The position numbers were made by a program, and so were the translations under genes. From Dyella sp. BiH032 (GTDB lineage Bacteria; Pseudomonadota; Gammaproteobacteria; Xanthomonadales; Rhodanobacteraceae), in NCBI RefSeq assembly GCF_031954525.1, contig NZ_CP134867.1, forward strand, positions 4,092,001 through 4,156,000: a stretch of 64,000 nucleotides of DNA, written 5' to 3'. This document shows positions 6,801 through 15,397 of the stretch, one piece after another; the first letter of the stretch is position 1; every line of letters begins with the position of its first letter. The notes under the pieces were generated by a model. That model searched no databases. It worked only from the letters and a program-made list of their open reading frames with translations, and was not told the DNA's origin.

Positions 6801-9277
6801 GGCTGCTGCGCCTGGCCCTGCGCAGCCTGCGGCGCGAATGGCACCTGCCGGAACTGCGCACACTGGCCGCCTCGCTCACTCTGGCGGTGGTCGCGCTCGG
6901 CGTCGTCGCCACGCTGGCGACCCGCATCGAACGCGGCATGCTGGCCAATGCCGCGGAACTGATCGGCGGCGACCTGGGCATCGGCTCGCCGCAGAAGCTG
7001 TCCGACGACTACGCCGCGCGAGCCCGCGCGGACGATCTCGTCGTCACCCGCGGCGCCGGCTTTCCCAGCGTCGCCTTCGCGCACGAACAAAGCCAGCTGC
7101 TCGACGTCCAGGCCACCGACGCCGCCTATCCGCTGCGCGGCAAGCTGGAGCTGCGCGATGCGCGCGGCGACGCCATCGGCCATGGCCCCAAGCCCGGCGA
7201 GGTCTACCTCGACCATCGCGCCCTGGTGGCCCTTGGCCTCAAGGCCGGCGACGTCGTGCAGCTGGGCGGACGCGACCTGCACATCGCCGCGGAACTGGTG
7301 CGCCAGCCGGACGGCGGTGAGCTGTTCGCCCTCGCTCCGCGCGCCCTCATGAACCTCGCGGACGCCGAGCAGGCGGGCCTGCTGGCCACCGGCAGCCGCG
7401 CCCGCCATCGCCTGCTGGTGGCCGGCGAGCCCGCTGACGTGGCCCGTTGGCGCACCTGGGTGCAGGCGCAGAAGCTGCCGCAGGGCGCCGAGCTGATCAC
7501 GCCCGAACAGACTCAAGAGCGCATGCGCTCCGCTTTCGATCGCGCCAGCGCTTTCCTGCGGCTGACAGCCTTGCTTTCGGCCCTGCTCGCCGGCGTCGCC
7601 ATCGCGCTGGCGGCGCAGCGCTATGCGCGGCGCAAGACTAACGAAGTCGCCCTGCTGCGCGCCCTGGGCACACCCAGGCGCCGCGTCCTCGGCCTGCTGC
7701 TCGGCACGCTGGGTGCGCTGGCCGTGCCCGCCTCGCTGATCGGCATGGCGCTGGCCCTGGCCATCGCCCAGGGCGCCTGGGCCTTCGCCAGTACGCTGTT
7801 CACCAGCGTGCCGGTGGACCTGCCGCTGGCACCGGCGTTCGCCGCCGCGGCGATGGGCGTGGCGGTGCTGGCCGGCTTCGCCCTGCCCCCGCTGGCGCGC
7901 CTGGCCGAAGTGCCGCCGGTGGCGGTGTTCCGCGAGAGCATGGCGCGCCGCGTGCGCCGTTTCGATGCGCTCTACCTGGTGCCGGTCGCCGTCGCGCTGG
8001 TATTGATCTGGAGCCAGAGCGGCTCGGCGCGCATGGCCGGCATCCTCGCCGCCAGCCTGGTCGGCGTGGCGGCGGTGGCGGCGCTGCTGGCCGCGGCGCT
8101 GCTGTGGTTCGCCCGGCGCGTGGCGCCCGGTGCCCACCCCGCCCTGCGGCTTGGCCTGGCCGCCCTGGCGCGCCGCCGCGGCATGAGCCTGCTGCAGGCC
8201 ACTTCGCTCAGCCTCGGCCTGGTCGCGCTGCTGCTGCTGGCCATCGTGGCCCCCGCGCTGCTGGAAGGCTGGCGGCGCGAGCTTCCCGCCGACACGCCCA
8301 ACTGGTTCGTGCTGAACCTGCAGGACGATCAGCGCGCGGGCTTCGAACAAGCGCTCGGCGGCCTGGGCGCGCAACAGCTCAACATGCTGCCGCTGGCGGT
8401 AGGCAAGCTCACCGCCATCAACGGCCGCCCGATCGACCAGCTGCAATTCGCGGACGAGCGGGCCAAGGACTGGGCCGACCGCCAGCTGCGCCTGTCCTGG
8501 ACCGACGAACTGCCGCCCTCCAACCGCGTCGTCGCCGGCACCTGGAACGGTCCCGCGCCGCCCGTTGCGGAAGTCTCGGTGGACACGATGTGGCGCGACA
8601 TGTTCGCGCTGAAGATCGGCGACACCATGCGCTTCAACATCGGCGAGGGCACCATCGACGCACGCGTGGCCAGCGTGCGGCAGGTGGATTGGAGTTCTTT
8701 CCGCGTGAACTTCTTCCTGCTGCTCGACCCCGCCCATGCGAGCGAACTGCCGCACACATGGATCGCCAGTTTCTACGTGCCGCGCGGGCATGCCGAGGCG
8801 ATGGCGAAGCTCTCGCGCGACTTCGGCAACCTCAGCCTGATCGACGTGGACGCCCTGCTCGACCGCGTGCGCGAGATCGTCGACCGCGTGAGCCACGCCG
8901 TGCGCTGGGTGCTCGCCTTCAGCCTGCTCGCCGGCGCCCTGGTCCTCGCCGCCGCCCTCGCTGCCAGCGCCGCCGAACGCCGGCACGAAGCCGCCCTCCT
9001 GCGCACGCTTGGCGCCCGCCGCGGCCAGCTACGCCTCGCCGCCGCCTGCGAATTCGCCCTGCTCGGCCTCGTCGCCGGCCTCACCGCCGCCTTCGGCGCC
9101 GCCGGCACTGGCTGGTGGATGGGCCGCGCCGTCTTCCACATCGAAGGCTTCGTGCCCCCGCTGGGGCCACTGCTACTTGCCGCCTTCGGCGCCGCCGTAG
9201 TGGTGATGCTGCTGGGGTTGGCCGGGACACGGAAAGTCACCCGGACGTCGCCGATGAGGTTGTTGAGGGAGTCGTGA
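6797..9277 (+). CDS. ybbP: YbbP-like ABC transporter permease (FtsX family)
   Basis: The 826-residue inner-membrane permease has the double-FtsX layout of YbbP. It has an N-terminal membrane helix (about 18-38), a large periplasmic region, a first FtsX domain with the KTNEVALLRALG signature near 278-290, a middle membrane block (about 390-500), a second periplasmic region, and a second FtsX domain with RRHEAALLRTLGARR near 723-740. It ends with a final helix and the TSPMRLLRES tail. The family has ten membrane helices per chain. It is translationally coupled to ybbA. The size is close to that of E. coli YbbP (about 800 residues). Confidence 0.9.
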   Translation: MRLLRLALRSLRREWHLPELRTLAASLTLAVVALGVVATLATRIERGMLANAAELIGGDLGIGSPQKLSDDYAARARADDLVVTRGAGFPSVAFAHEQSQLLDVQATDAAYPLRGKLELRDARGDAIGHGPKPGEVYLDHRALVALGLKAGDVVQLGGRDLHIAAELVRQPDGGELFALAPRALMNLADAEQAGLLATGSRARHRLLVAGEPADVARWRTWVQAQKLPQGAELITPEQTQERMRSAFDRASAFLRLTALLSALLAGVAIALAAQRYARRKTNEVALLRALGTPRRRVLGLLLGTLGALAVPASLIGMALALAIAQGAWAFASTLFTSVPVDLPLAPAFAAAAMGVAVLAGFALPPLARLAEVPPVAVFRESMARRVRRFDALYLVPVAVALVLIWSQSGSARMAGILAASLVGVAAVAALLAAALLWFARRVAPGAHPALRLGLAALARRRGMSLLQATSLSLGLVALLLLAIVAPALLEGWRRELPADTPNWFVLNLQDDQRAGFEQALGGLGAQQLNMLPLAVGKLTAINGRPIDQLQFADERAKDWADRQLRLSWTDELPPSNRVVAGTWNGPAPPVAEVSVDTMWRDMFALKIGDTMRFNIGEGTIDARVASVRQVDWSSFRVNFFLLLDPAHASELPHTWIASFYVPRGHAEAMAKLSRDFGNLSLIDVDALLDRVREIVDRVSHAVRWVLAFSLLAGALVLAAALAASAAERRHEAALLRTLGARRGQLRLAAACEFALLGLVAGLTAAFGAAGTGWWMGRAVFHIEGFVPPLGPLLLAAFGAAVVVMLLGLAGTRKVTRTSPMRLLRES

Positions 9278-9364
9278 GTCGATGCTGAGCCTCGCGGGTG
9301 GGATGTGCTCGGCAACAACACGCCGGCGCTCTGGCTCTAGAAACGTTCCTGCGAGCACCCGCCC

Positions 9365-9400
9365 CTCATCCCGCCTTCTCCCCGGAGGGGAGAAGGAGAA
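9365..9400. repeat. Dispersed palindromic repeat, family A
   Basis: The sequence ctcatcccgccttctcccc is followed by ggaggggagaaggagaa. This is an inverted repeat related to the copies at 591, 3521 and 13648. Confidence 0.55.
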
Positions 9401-9647
9401 GTATGGACCGAGGCGAAAACCAAACAAGAGCGAGCGAAGCGACGCTCCGTGCCGCTCTTGATCTTCCGGGTTCCCTTCGCGGCGGTGAGGGCTGGACGAT
9501 CAGGCCGCCGCAGGCGGGCGGGGACAGGACGTCCCCGCCTTTTCGATTCGGGCAGGGATGCCCGATCGAAAAGCCCGGCCAGCCCTCAACGCACCCGGAG
9601 GTGGCGAAGGCCACCGGAGGGCGCCGCGCAGGGGGCCCTTCTTCTTG

Positions 9648-9681
9648 GTTACTTCTTCTTGGGCAAGCAAGATGAAGTAAC
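9648..9681. repeat. Dispersed inverted repeat, family C
   Basis: Arms gttacttc (9648-9655) and gaagtaac (9674-9681) are exact inverted copies around an 18-base spacer. A longer copy with 12-bp arms is at 13406-13461. Confidence 0.6.
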
Positions 9682-9771
9682 TCGCTCTCCGGCAGGAGAG
9701 CGAAACCCTCGCCCCGCGAGGGGCGAGACCAGACTGGCGACCACCTGGCGACCAACGAGCGATACCGCCGC

Positions 9772-9798
9772 TGATTCCGGCCTACGCCGGAATGACGA
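9772..9798. repeat. Dispersed palindromic repeat, family B
   Basis: The sequence tgattccggcctacgccgg continues with aatgacga. It is a palindrome with core attccggc...gccggaat. A second copy, diverged in the outer bases, lies at 19008-19037. Confidence 0.65.
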
Positions 9799-9984
9799 GG
9801 ATGGGAGTGCGAGGCAACCCTCGGCGCCTCGCGTTGGGGTTCGCGCGCTCACCCCAACCTTCGCCCGCCGCATCACACGACACAAAAAACAGCGAACACA
9901 ACAACACCAAGCGCGCGCCCCCGCAACACCAACACCCACCCCGCGGATTAAGATCGCCCGATCCACCACCACGGCCCACCGCGC

Positions 9985-10617
9985 ATGTACACCCTCTACT
10001 ACTCCCCCGGCACCGCCAGCATGGTCATCCACCTGGCCCTGCTGGAAATCGGTGCGCCCTACCACCTCGAACTGGTCGACTTCGACATCGACGAGCAGCA
10101 CTCCCCGGATTACCTCAAGCTCAACCCGGGCGGCACCGTGCCCACCCTCATCATCGACGGGCACCCGCGCGTCGAATCCGGCGCCTTGCTGATGATGCTC
10201 GCCGAGCGCCATCCCGAAGCGAAGCTGATTCCGCCGCCGGGCACGCCCGAGCGCGAGCTGTGGCAACAGTGGGTGGTGTACCTTAGCAACACGTTGATGT
10301 CGGCCTACCGCCTCTGGTTCTATCCGAGCGAACTGGGCAATCAGGAACACCCGCCCGCCATTCGCGCCGTGCTCCAGCGCAAGATCGAGGGCGTGTGGGA
10401 CCGCCTCGACGCCCACCTGTCCGCCAACGGCCCGTACCTGCTGGGCGGTGAATTCAGCGGTGCCGACCTGATGCTCACCATGCTGATGCGCTGGTCGCGC
10501 AACATGCCGCGCCCCGTCACCGAATGGCCCGCGCTCAAACGCCTGGCGGACCTCGTGCGTGCGCGCCCTAGCTGGAAAAAGCTCTACGAACTGGAAGGCC
10601 TCACCGAGTGGCAGTGA
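9985..10617 (+). CDS. Glutathione S-transferase family protein
   Basis: The 210-residue protein has an N-terminal thioredoxin-like domain (about 1-75) with YYSPGTAS at the active-site position, cis-Pro motif TVPTLI (about 50-55) and ESGAL for the glutathione gamma-glutamyl contact. An all-helical C-terminal domain follows (about 90-205) with the FSGADLMLTML capping-box region. The Cys typical of bacterial beta-class enzymes is absent from the first motif, so a Ser or Thr probably activates glutathione. The substrate is unknown. The gene overlaps the start of the permease gene, so the two are likely co-transcribed. Confidence 0.9.
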   Translation: MYTLYYSPGTASMVIHLALLEIGAPYHLELVDFDIDEQHSPDYLKLNPGGTVPTLIIDGHPRVESGALLMMLAERHPEAKLIPPPGTPERELWQQWVVYLSNTLMSAYRLWFYPSELGNQEHPPAIRAVLQRKIEGVWDRLDAHLSANGPYLLGGEFSGADLMLTMLMRWSRNMPRPVTEWPALKRLADLVRARPSWKKLYELEGLTEWQ

Positions 10618-11735
10618 ACACGCGCAAGACCTGGCGCCAGCATCTCAGGGACGAATGGCTGCTCGCCGCCTTCGCGCTGCTCGCGCTGGCACTGGCGTTG
10701 TTCGATCCGCACCCCTGGAACGATTACCAGCGCTGGCTCCAGCTCCCCACCCTCGCCGGCCTGCTGGGCCTGATGATTGCGATCCAGGGCATCCGCGACA
10801 GCGGACTGGTGCAGCATCTGGCCGGCGCGCTGGTCGCGCGCGCGCATTCGCAGCGCATGCTGGGCCTGCTGCTGGTGAGCATCACCGCCGTGCTGTCGAT
10901 GGTGCTCACCAATGACGTGAGCCTGTTCCTGATCGTGCCGCTCACCGTCGCCGCCGGCGGCATCTCCAACCTGCCCGTGCTACGGCTGGTGGTACTGGAA
11001 GCCCTCGCGGTGAACGCGGGTTCCACGCTCAGCCCCATCGGCAATCCGCAGAACCTGCTGATCTGGCAGTACCTGCGCCTGCCCTTCCTGGAATTCGTCG
11101 CCACCATGCTGCCGGCGGCCGCCACCATGTTCGCCCTGGTCGCGTTGCTCACCTGGTGCTGGCTGCCGCGCAAGCGCGTGGAGCTGCGTGCCGAGCAGGT
11201 GGACGGGCACCGCGTCTCCGCCACGCAGGCCGCGCTGTCCACCGTGGCCCTGGCGATGATGGTGCTGATGATGGAGCACGGCCATGCCGCGATCGGCGCG
11301 CTGTTGCTGCTCGTGCCATTCGCGCTGTTCGACTGGCGCCTGCTGGCGCGGCTGGACTGGCTGCTGCTGGCGACCTTCGCCGCGATCTTCCTCGGCCTCG
11401 GGCATTTCGCCGAGCTGGCGTGGGTGCGCCAGGCGATGGATGCGGTGAACCTCGACCGCCCGCTCAATCTCTACATCACCGGCATCCTCGCCTCGCAGGC
11501 AATCAGCAACGTGCCGGCCACCGTGCTTCTCATGGGCCGCGCGCCGGACGACATGGCATTGGCCGTGGCCGTCAACGTCGGCGGTTTCGGCGTGGCGATC
11601 GGCTCGCTGGCGAACCTGATCGCCCTGCGCCTGGCGAAGCAGCCGCACGGATTGCGGCTGCTGCACCGGGTATCGATCCCTTTTCTGCTGGTGTGCGCGC
11701 CACTGGTGTACCTGGTGACACGCTGGCTGGGCTGA
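10608..11735 (+). CDS. SLC13/ArsB-NhaD superfamily anion permease
   Basis: The 375-residue integral membrane protein has about ten to eleven predicted helices. Ion-transporter superfamily signatures include LTNDVSLFLIVPL (about 99-111), NAGSTLSPIGNPQNLLIW (about 138-155) and the second-half SQAISNVPATVLL segment. This places it in the family of sodium-coupled carboxylate, arsenite or sulfate carriers; the exact substrate cannot be read. I used the GTG at 10608, which has ggaagg about 9 bases upstream. An alternative GTG at 10614 would give a GTGA overlap with the glutathione S-transferase stop. Confidence 0.82.
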   Translation: MAVNTRKTWRQHLRDEWLLAAFALLALALALFDPHPWNDYQRWLQLPTLAGLLGLMIAIQGIRDSGLVQHLAGALVARAHSQRMLGLLLVSITAVLSMVLTNDVSLFLIVPLTVAAGGISNLPVLRLVVLEALAVNAGSTLSPIGNPQNLLIWQYLRLPFLEFVATMLPAAATMFALVALLTWCWLPRKRVELRAEQVDGHRVSATQAALSTVALAMMVLMMEHGHAAIGALLLLVPFALFDWRLLARLDWLLLATFAAIFLGLGHFAELAWVRQAMDAVNLDRPLNLYITGILASQAISNVPATVLLMGRAPDDMALAVAVNVGGFGVAIGSLANLIALRLAKQPHGLRLLHRVSIPFLLVCAPLVYLVTRWLG

Positions 11736-11738
11736 AGC

Positions 11739-12506
11739 TCAGTCGTTCTCGCGCGGCACGCTGATCTTGCCGCGCACGCCGGAGTGGTTCACGTCGCCGC
11801 TGCCCTTGGCGCCGAGCGACAGGTCGCCGCCCACGTCGCGCGCGGTGAGGTCGCCGGAGCCCAGCGTCTGGACGCGGACGCTGCCACCGACGTGCTGCAC
11901 CGAGACGTCGCCCGAGCCGATGCTGCCCACGCGCACGTCGCCCTTGATGTCCTCGCCCTTGAAGTCGCCCGAGCCCACCGCGCCCAGCTCCACGCTGCCC
12001 ACGCTGTTCACGTCGATATCGCCCGAGCCGATGCTGGCCGTCACCGGGCCTTCGATGTTCTTCACATGCAGGTCGCCGGAGCCGACGTGCGCGTCCAGCC
12101 GCTTGAGGCCTTCCGCCCAGGCATCGCCCGAGCCCACGTTCAAGGTGACCGGCATGGAGGGCGGCAGTTTCAGGTCGATCTTGAGATCCGTATAGGCGTG
12201 GCCGAAGCTCCAATGGTCGCGGTCGCGGCCCGCCTGGACGATCAGCACGTCGCCCTCGCGCCGCTGTGTGACGATCAAGTCGTCCAGCAGCTCCTTGCTG
12301 GAGGCGCAGGCGCGGCCGGTCAGCTCGCCGCCGTGCGCGCTGCTGTCGCCGCGCAGGTGCAGGTCGAAGCTGCGCAGGTCGACCTGCACGGAGCGCACGC
12401 CCGCCAGGTCCAGCTGCAGATTGCGGTCCGCCTGGTACTTGCAGTCGTCGGCGGCGAAGGCGGCGAGCGGGGCCAGCAGCAGGCTGGCGGCGATCAGGTA
12501 ACGCAT
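11739..12506 (-). CDS. Exported GIN-domain (DUF2807-like) beta-solenoid protein
   Basis: The 255-residue protein has a signal peptide (about 1-18) and a repetitive C-terminal half. The tetrapeptide GSGD recurs seven times at intervals of about 17-19 residues (NVGSGDAW, HVGSGDLH, SIGSGDID, AVGSGDFK, SIGSGDVS, TLGSGDLT, AKGSGDVN). This pattern is typical of the head-GIN/DUF4097-type right-handed beta-solenoid found in exported proteins. The start at 12506 has aggag about 8 bases upstream. It is convergent with the anion permease (3 bp between stop codons) and divergent from the TPR-like secreted protein across 134 bp. Its function is unknown; surface or periplasmic adhesion is only suggested by the family. 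Confidence 0.8.
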   Translation of the reverse strand: MRYLIAASLLLAPLAAFAADDCKYQADRNLQLDLAGVRSVQVDLRSFDLHLRGDSSAHGGELTGRACASSKELLDDLIVTQRREGDVLIVQAGRDRDHWSFGHAYTDLKIDLKLPPSMPVTLNVGSGDAWAEGLKRLDAHVGSGDLHVKNIEGPVTASIGSGDIDVNSVGSVELGAVGSGDFKGEDIKGDVRVGSIGSGDVSVQHVGGSVRVQTLGSGDLTARDVGGDLSLGAKGSGDVNHSGVRGKISVPREND

Positions 12507-12640
12507 GGGGTGGCTCCTTGGTGTCATTCGCCCATCAGATGCGGCGGCGCGCAGAAAGGTTGCAAGGCGCCGCCGAACGGTCAACCGCCAATTGGCAGGG
12601 GCGTTCTGAAGTCGCGGTACACGTCAAGGAGACCGCTCCC

Positions 12641-13186
12641 ATGAAACGTCCCGCTCTGCTCGCCGCTCTGGCCTTGTCGATCGCCGGTGGCGCCTGCGCC
12701 GTCGCCCAGGACGCGCCGCCCGCCCCCGCCGCAGGCCAACCCGCCCCGAAAGCGCCGCCGCAGGCGGATGGCAAGGGCGGGCCGCACCGCGTGCACGCCG
12801 CCATGGAACGTGGGCGGCCGGACGGGGACGGCCCCATGCGCCGCATGGCCATGTTGGGGTTCGAGTCGCCGGTGATCGGCGACCTGCGCGAGCTGGAGGA
12901 CCTGTACGTCCAGGCCGGCCGCGCCAAGGAGCTGCCGGCGCTCTACAACAGCGTGCTGGCCAAGTCGCAGGACCCGCGCGTGCGCACCTATGTCTATCAC
13001 CAGCTCGCGCGCGCGCAGGCGGCGCCGGCCAATGTGGACCAGGCGATTGCCACGCTGCGCAAGAGCCTGGACGAGAACCTCGCCAACGAGGCCAAGCGCC
13101 GTGAGGACATGGAAAAGATGCGCGCCCGCTTCGACGCCCGCGGCGGCGACATGCCGCCGCCCCCGCCGACCCCGGACGGCAAATGA
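12641..13186 (+). CDS. Secreted helical-repeat (TPR-like) protein
   Basis: The 181-residue protein has a signal peptide (about 1-23, ending AVAQ), then a Pro/Ala/Gly-rich linker with many basic residues (about 24-66), then a helical part resembling two tetratricopeptide units (about 72-150, containing ELEDLYVQAGRAKELPALYN and VYHQLARAQAAPANVDQAIA). It ends with an acidic-to-Pro tail (MPPPPPTPDGK). No catalytic motif is visible. The start at 12641 has aaggaga about 7 bases upstream. A hairpin terminator at 13247 ends the unit. It might interact with the divergent GIN-domain protein, but only adjacency supports that. Confidence 0.7.
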   Translation: MKRPALLAALALSIAGGACAVAQDAPPAPAAGQPAPKAPPQADGKGGPHRVHAAMERGRPDGDGPMRRMAMLGFESPVIGDLRELEDLYVQAGRAKELPALYNSVLAKSQDPRVRTYVYHQLARAQAAPANVDQAIATLRKSLDENLANEAKRREDMEKMRARFDARGGDMPPPPPTPDGK

Positions 13187-13246
13187 CCGCATAACCACAA
13201 CGACAACGCAGACAGCCGCTGTTTGCCCGGCAGCGCGATGGAACTT

Positions 13247-13283
13247 GAGGCGCGAGGACCCCAGAACCCGCGCCTCTTTTTTT
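13247..13283 (+). terminator. Rho-independent terminator
   Basis: The stem gaggcgcg (13247-13254) pairs with cgcgcctc (13269-13276) and is followed by seven T residues. It lies 60 bp after the stop of the secreted helical-repeat protein. Confidence 0.85.
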
Positions 13284-13405
13284 CCTGGCGGCTTGCTTCG
13301 GCTTGGTTTTCGTATGCTATTGGCTTGCCGTGATTCGCACTAAGTCACGTTTCCGCAATCTGGCCGCTTATGCAGCGGGCATGTCGGACGCCTGCCGGCG
13401 CCCGA

Positions 13406-13461
13406 GTTACTTTCTCTTTGCTGGCCCAACCCCCTCAAGGGGGGCCTCGAGAGAAAGTAAC
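13406..13461. repeat. Dispersed inverted repeat, family C, long copy
   Basis: Perfect 12-bp arms gttactttctct (13406-13417) and agagaaagtaac (13450-13461) flank a 32-base centre. The right arm is followed by caaagagaa, which extends the symmetry imperfectly. A shorter relative is at 9648-9681. Confidence 0.75.
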
Positions 13462-13647
13462 CAAAGAGAAATGGCCTGAAGTCAAAGGCTCGCGGCGGGG
13501 GTTAGGAGAGCACGGTGTGTTTTCTTACTTTGCTGGCCCGCGCGACTCGAAGGGGCACTGAGGTACGTGGAGGGGACTTCGAGGCGCCGAGGCGAAGAGG
13601 ACGAGGAGCGGTGTGTCGGCTTTCGTGTTTCTGCGATAGCACCGCAC

Positions 13648-13686
13648 TTCTCCCTCTCCCCTCCGGGGAGAGGGCGGGGTGAGGGG
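13648..13686. repeat. Dispersed palindromic repeat, family A
   Basis: The sequence ttctccctctcccctcc is followed by ggggagagggcggggtgagg, a strong hairpin matching the copies at 591 (same orientation) and 3521. Confidence 0.65.
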
Positions 13687-13758
13687 ACCTACGGAGCGAG
13701 CCACATCATCATTCTCCACCGGCACAACGAGCCGACAAAGAACGCCGCGCAACTCCAA

Positions 13759-14574
13759 CTACGACTTCACCACCTCATCCCCTTTCACCCTGCGCCACAG
13801 CGCCTCCTGCGCCTCCAAATCACGCTCCGCCAAGGGCTTTCCCTCGTCGTGCGCGATCCGTTCCATCGCCCGGAACCGCCGCTCGAATTTCGCATTCGCA
13901 TGCCGCAGCGCCTGCGAGAAATCGACGTCGGCATGGCGCGCCAGATTCACCAGGACGAACAGTGCATCGCCGATCTCGTCCTGCAGTCGCATCTTGTCGG
14001 CGCCGGCGGCGAATTCCTCGCGCACTTCCTCGATTTCCTCGGCCAGCTTGTCCAGCACCGGTTGCGCATTCGGCCAATCGAAACCCACCTTGGCTGCACG
14101 CTGCTGCAACTTCAGCGCGCGCTTCCATTCCGGCAGGCCGCGCGACACACCGGCCAGCGCGCTGTCATCGTGGGACTCGCCCTTCGCGGCACGCTCTTCG
14201 GCCTTGATCGCTTCCCACGCCTCTTTCTGCGCCTCGACGTCGTCATAGCTGACGTCACCGAACACGTGCGGGTGGCGGCGGATCATCTTGTCGCTGATGG
14301 CGTGAGCCACGTCGGCGAAGTCGAACAGGCCCGCCTCTTTGGCCATCTGCGCATGGAACACCACCTGCAACAGCAGGTCGCCGAGTTCGTCACGCAGGTC
14401 GTGCCAATCCTGGCGGTCGATCGCGTCGGCCACTTCGTAAGCCTCCTCGATCGTGTACGGCGCGATCGTGGCGAAGTCCTGCTGCAAGTCCCATGGGCAG
14501 CCCCCCTGCGGATCGCGCAGACGCGCCATGATGGCGAGGAGGTCGTCGAGGCTGTGGCGCTTGGGATCGTTCAT
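13759..14574 (-). CDS. mazG: Nucleoside triphosphate pyrophosphohydrolase MazG
   Basis: The 271-residue cytoplasmic all-alpha NTP pyrophosphatase converts (d)NTPs to NMPs and lowers (p)ppGpp in E. coli. It has two MazG domains. The first contains GGCPWDLQQDF, TIEEAYEVADAI (EExxE metal motif) and DELGDLLLQVVFH. The second contains EEIEEVREEF and DEIGDALFVLVNLARH. The length matches E. coli MazG (263). The gene is last in a minus-strand run of gspN, a phosphatase, nudE, cysQ and mazG, a cluster weighted toward nucleotide clean-up. Confidence 0.95.
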   Translation of the reverse strand: MNDPKRHSLDDLLAIMARLRDPQGGCPWDLQQDFATIAPYTIEEAYEVADAIDRQDWHDLRDELGDLLLQVVFHAQMAKEAGLFDFADVAHAISDKMIRRHPHVFGDVSYDDVEAQKEAWEAIKAEERAAKGESHDDSALAGVSRGLPEWKRALKLQQRAAKVGFDWPNAQPVLDKLAEEIEEVREEFAAGADKMRLQDEIGDALFVLVNLARHADVDFSQALRHANAKFERRFRAMERIAHDEGKPLAERDLEAQEALWRRVKGDEVVKS

Positions 14575-14578
14575 CGGC

Positions 14579-15397
14579 TCACACGTCCGCCGCGCGCAGG
14601 CGCGCGGCCCAGTCGATCGCCAGGTCGCCCACGGCGATGAATTCGGGATTGATCAGGGAATCCTTGCGGTTGTAGCGCAGCGGCGCGCCGGCAAGGTCCA
14701 GCACGGCGCCGCCCGCCGCCTCCAGCACGCACTGCGCGGCGGCCGTGTCCCACTCGCTGGTGGCGCCGCGGCGCAGATAGACGTCCGCGTCGCCGCGCGC
14801 CAGCATGCAGAACTTCAGCGAAGAACCCATCGGCTTTTCGGCGAAATCGTCGCCCAGCAAGGCGCGCAGCAGCGAAATGCCATGGCCGCCATGCGATCGG
14901 CTGCCGGCCACCACGGGCGGCTGGGTCATGCCGCGCGTGGCGATCGGCTGCCAGTCGGCGCCAACCGCCGGTTGGCGCCATGCCGCGCCGCCGCGTTCCG
15001 CCGCGTACAGGTCGCCGGTCACCGGCGCCAGCACCACGCCCAGCACCGGCTCGTGGCCATCGATCAGCGCGATATTCACGGTGAACTCGCCGTTGCGCTT
15101 GACGAACTCGCGCGTGCCATCGAGCGGGTCCACCAGCCAGTAACGCGACCAGGCCCGACGTTCCGGCCAGGGCGCGATGCGCGATTCCTCGGACAGCACG
15201 GGCAAGCGCTCGTCCAGTGCGTCGAGGCCAGCCACGATCACGCGCTGCGCGGCCAGATCGGCGTCGGTGACGGGGGAATGGTCGGCCTTGCGCAGCACTT
15301 CGAAATCCTGCGCGTAGACCTCCAGGATGGCCTGCGCCGCATCGCGCGCGATCGCGGCCACCTGCTTCAGCAAGGGGGACACCGGTGCCATCGTCAT
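14579..15397 (-). CDS. cysQ: 3'(2'),5'-bisphosphate nucleotidase CysQ
   Basis: The 272-residue member of the inositol-monophosphatase superfamily removes the 3' phosphate from PAP, a by-product of sulfate assimilation. Metal-binding motifs are visible: SPVTDADLAAQ (41-51), LSEES (68-72), DPLDGTREF (90-98) and SEWDTAAAQ (214-222), ending VGDLAIDWAARLRA. The start at 15397 overlaps the nudE stop as ATGA. A second in-frame ATG two codons later is possible. Confidence 0.93.
   Translation of the reverse strand: MTMAPVSPLLKQVAAIARDAAQAILEVYAQDFEVLRKADHSPVTDADLAAQRVIVAGLDALDERLPVLSEESRIAPWPERRAWSRYWLVDPLDGTREFVKRNGEFTVNIALIDGHEPVLGVVLAPVTGDLYAAERGGAAWRQPAVGADWQPIATRGMTQPPVVAGSRSHGGHGISLLRALLGDDFAEKPMGSSLKFCMLARGDADVYLRRGATSEWDTAAAQCVLEAAGGAVLDLAGAPLRYNRKDSLINPEFIAVGDLAIDWAARLRAADV

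Larger units (their letters stand above)
9278..9984. other. Intergenic stretch filled with dispersed repeats
   Basis: No convincing gene was found in this 707-bp gap. It contains one copy each of three palindromic repeat families (A at 9365-9400, C at 9648-9681, B at 9772-9798). Frames crossing it on both strands encode low-complexity Arg/Pro-rich peptides and lack ribosome binding sites. It looks like a landing zone for small mobile palindromes. Confidence 0.6.
13284..13758. other. Intergenic repeats between convergent genes
   Basis: No gene was found. The stretch holds a family C inverted repeat (13406-13461) and a family A palindrome (13648-13686). A partial family C-like sequence, tttcttactttgctggcccg, lies near 13519. 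Frames here are short and carry no recognisable protein. Confidence 0.6.

Noticed and set aside
12641..13186. A Spy/CpxP-like chaperone for the secreted helical protein
   Set aside because: The LTxxQ motifs of that family are missing; the helices look more like tetratricopeptide units.
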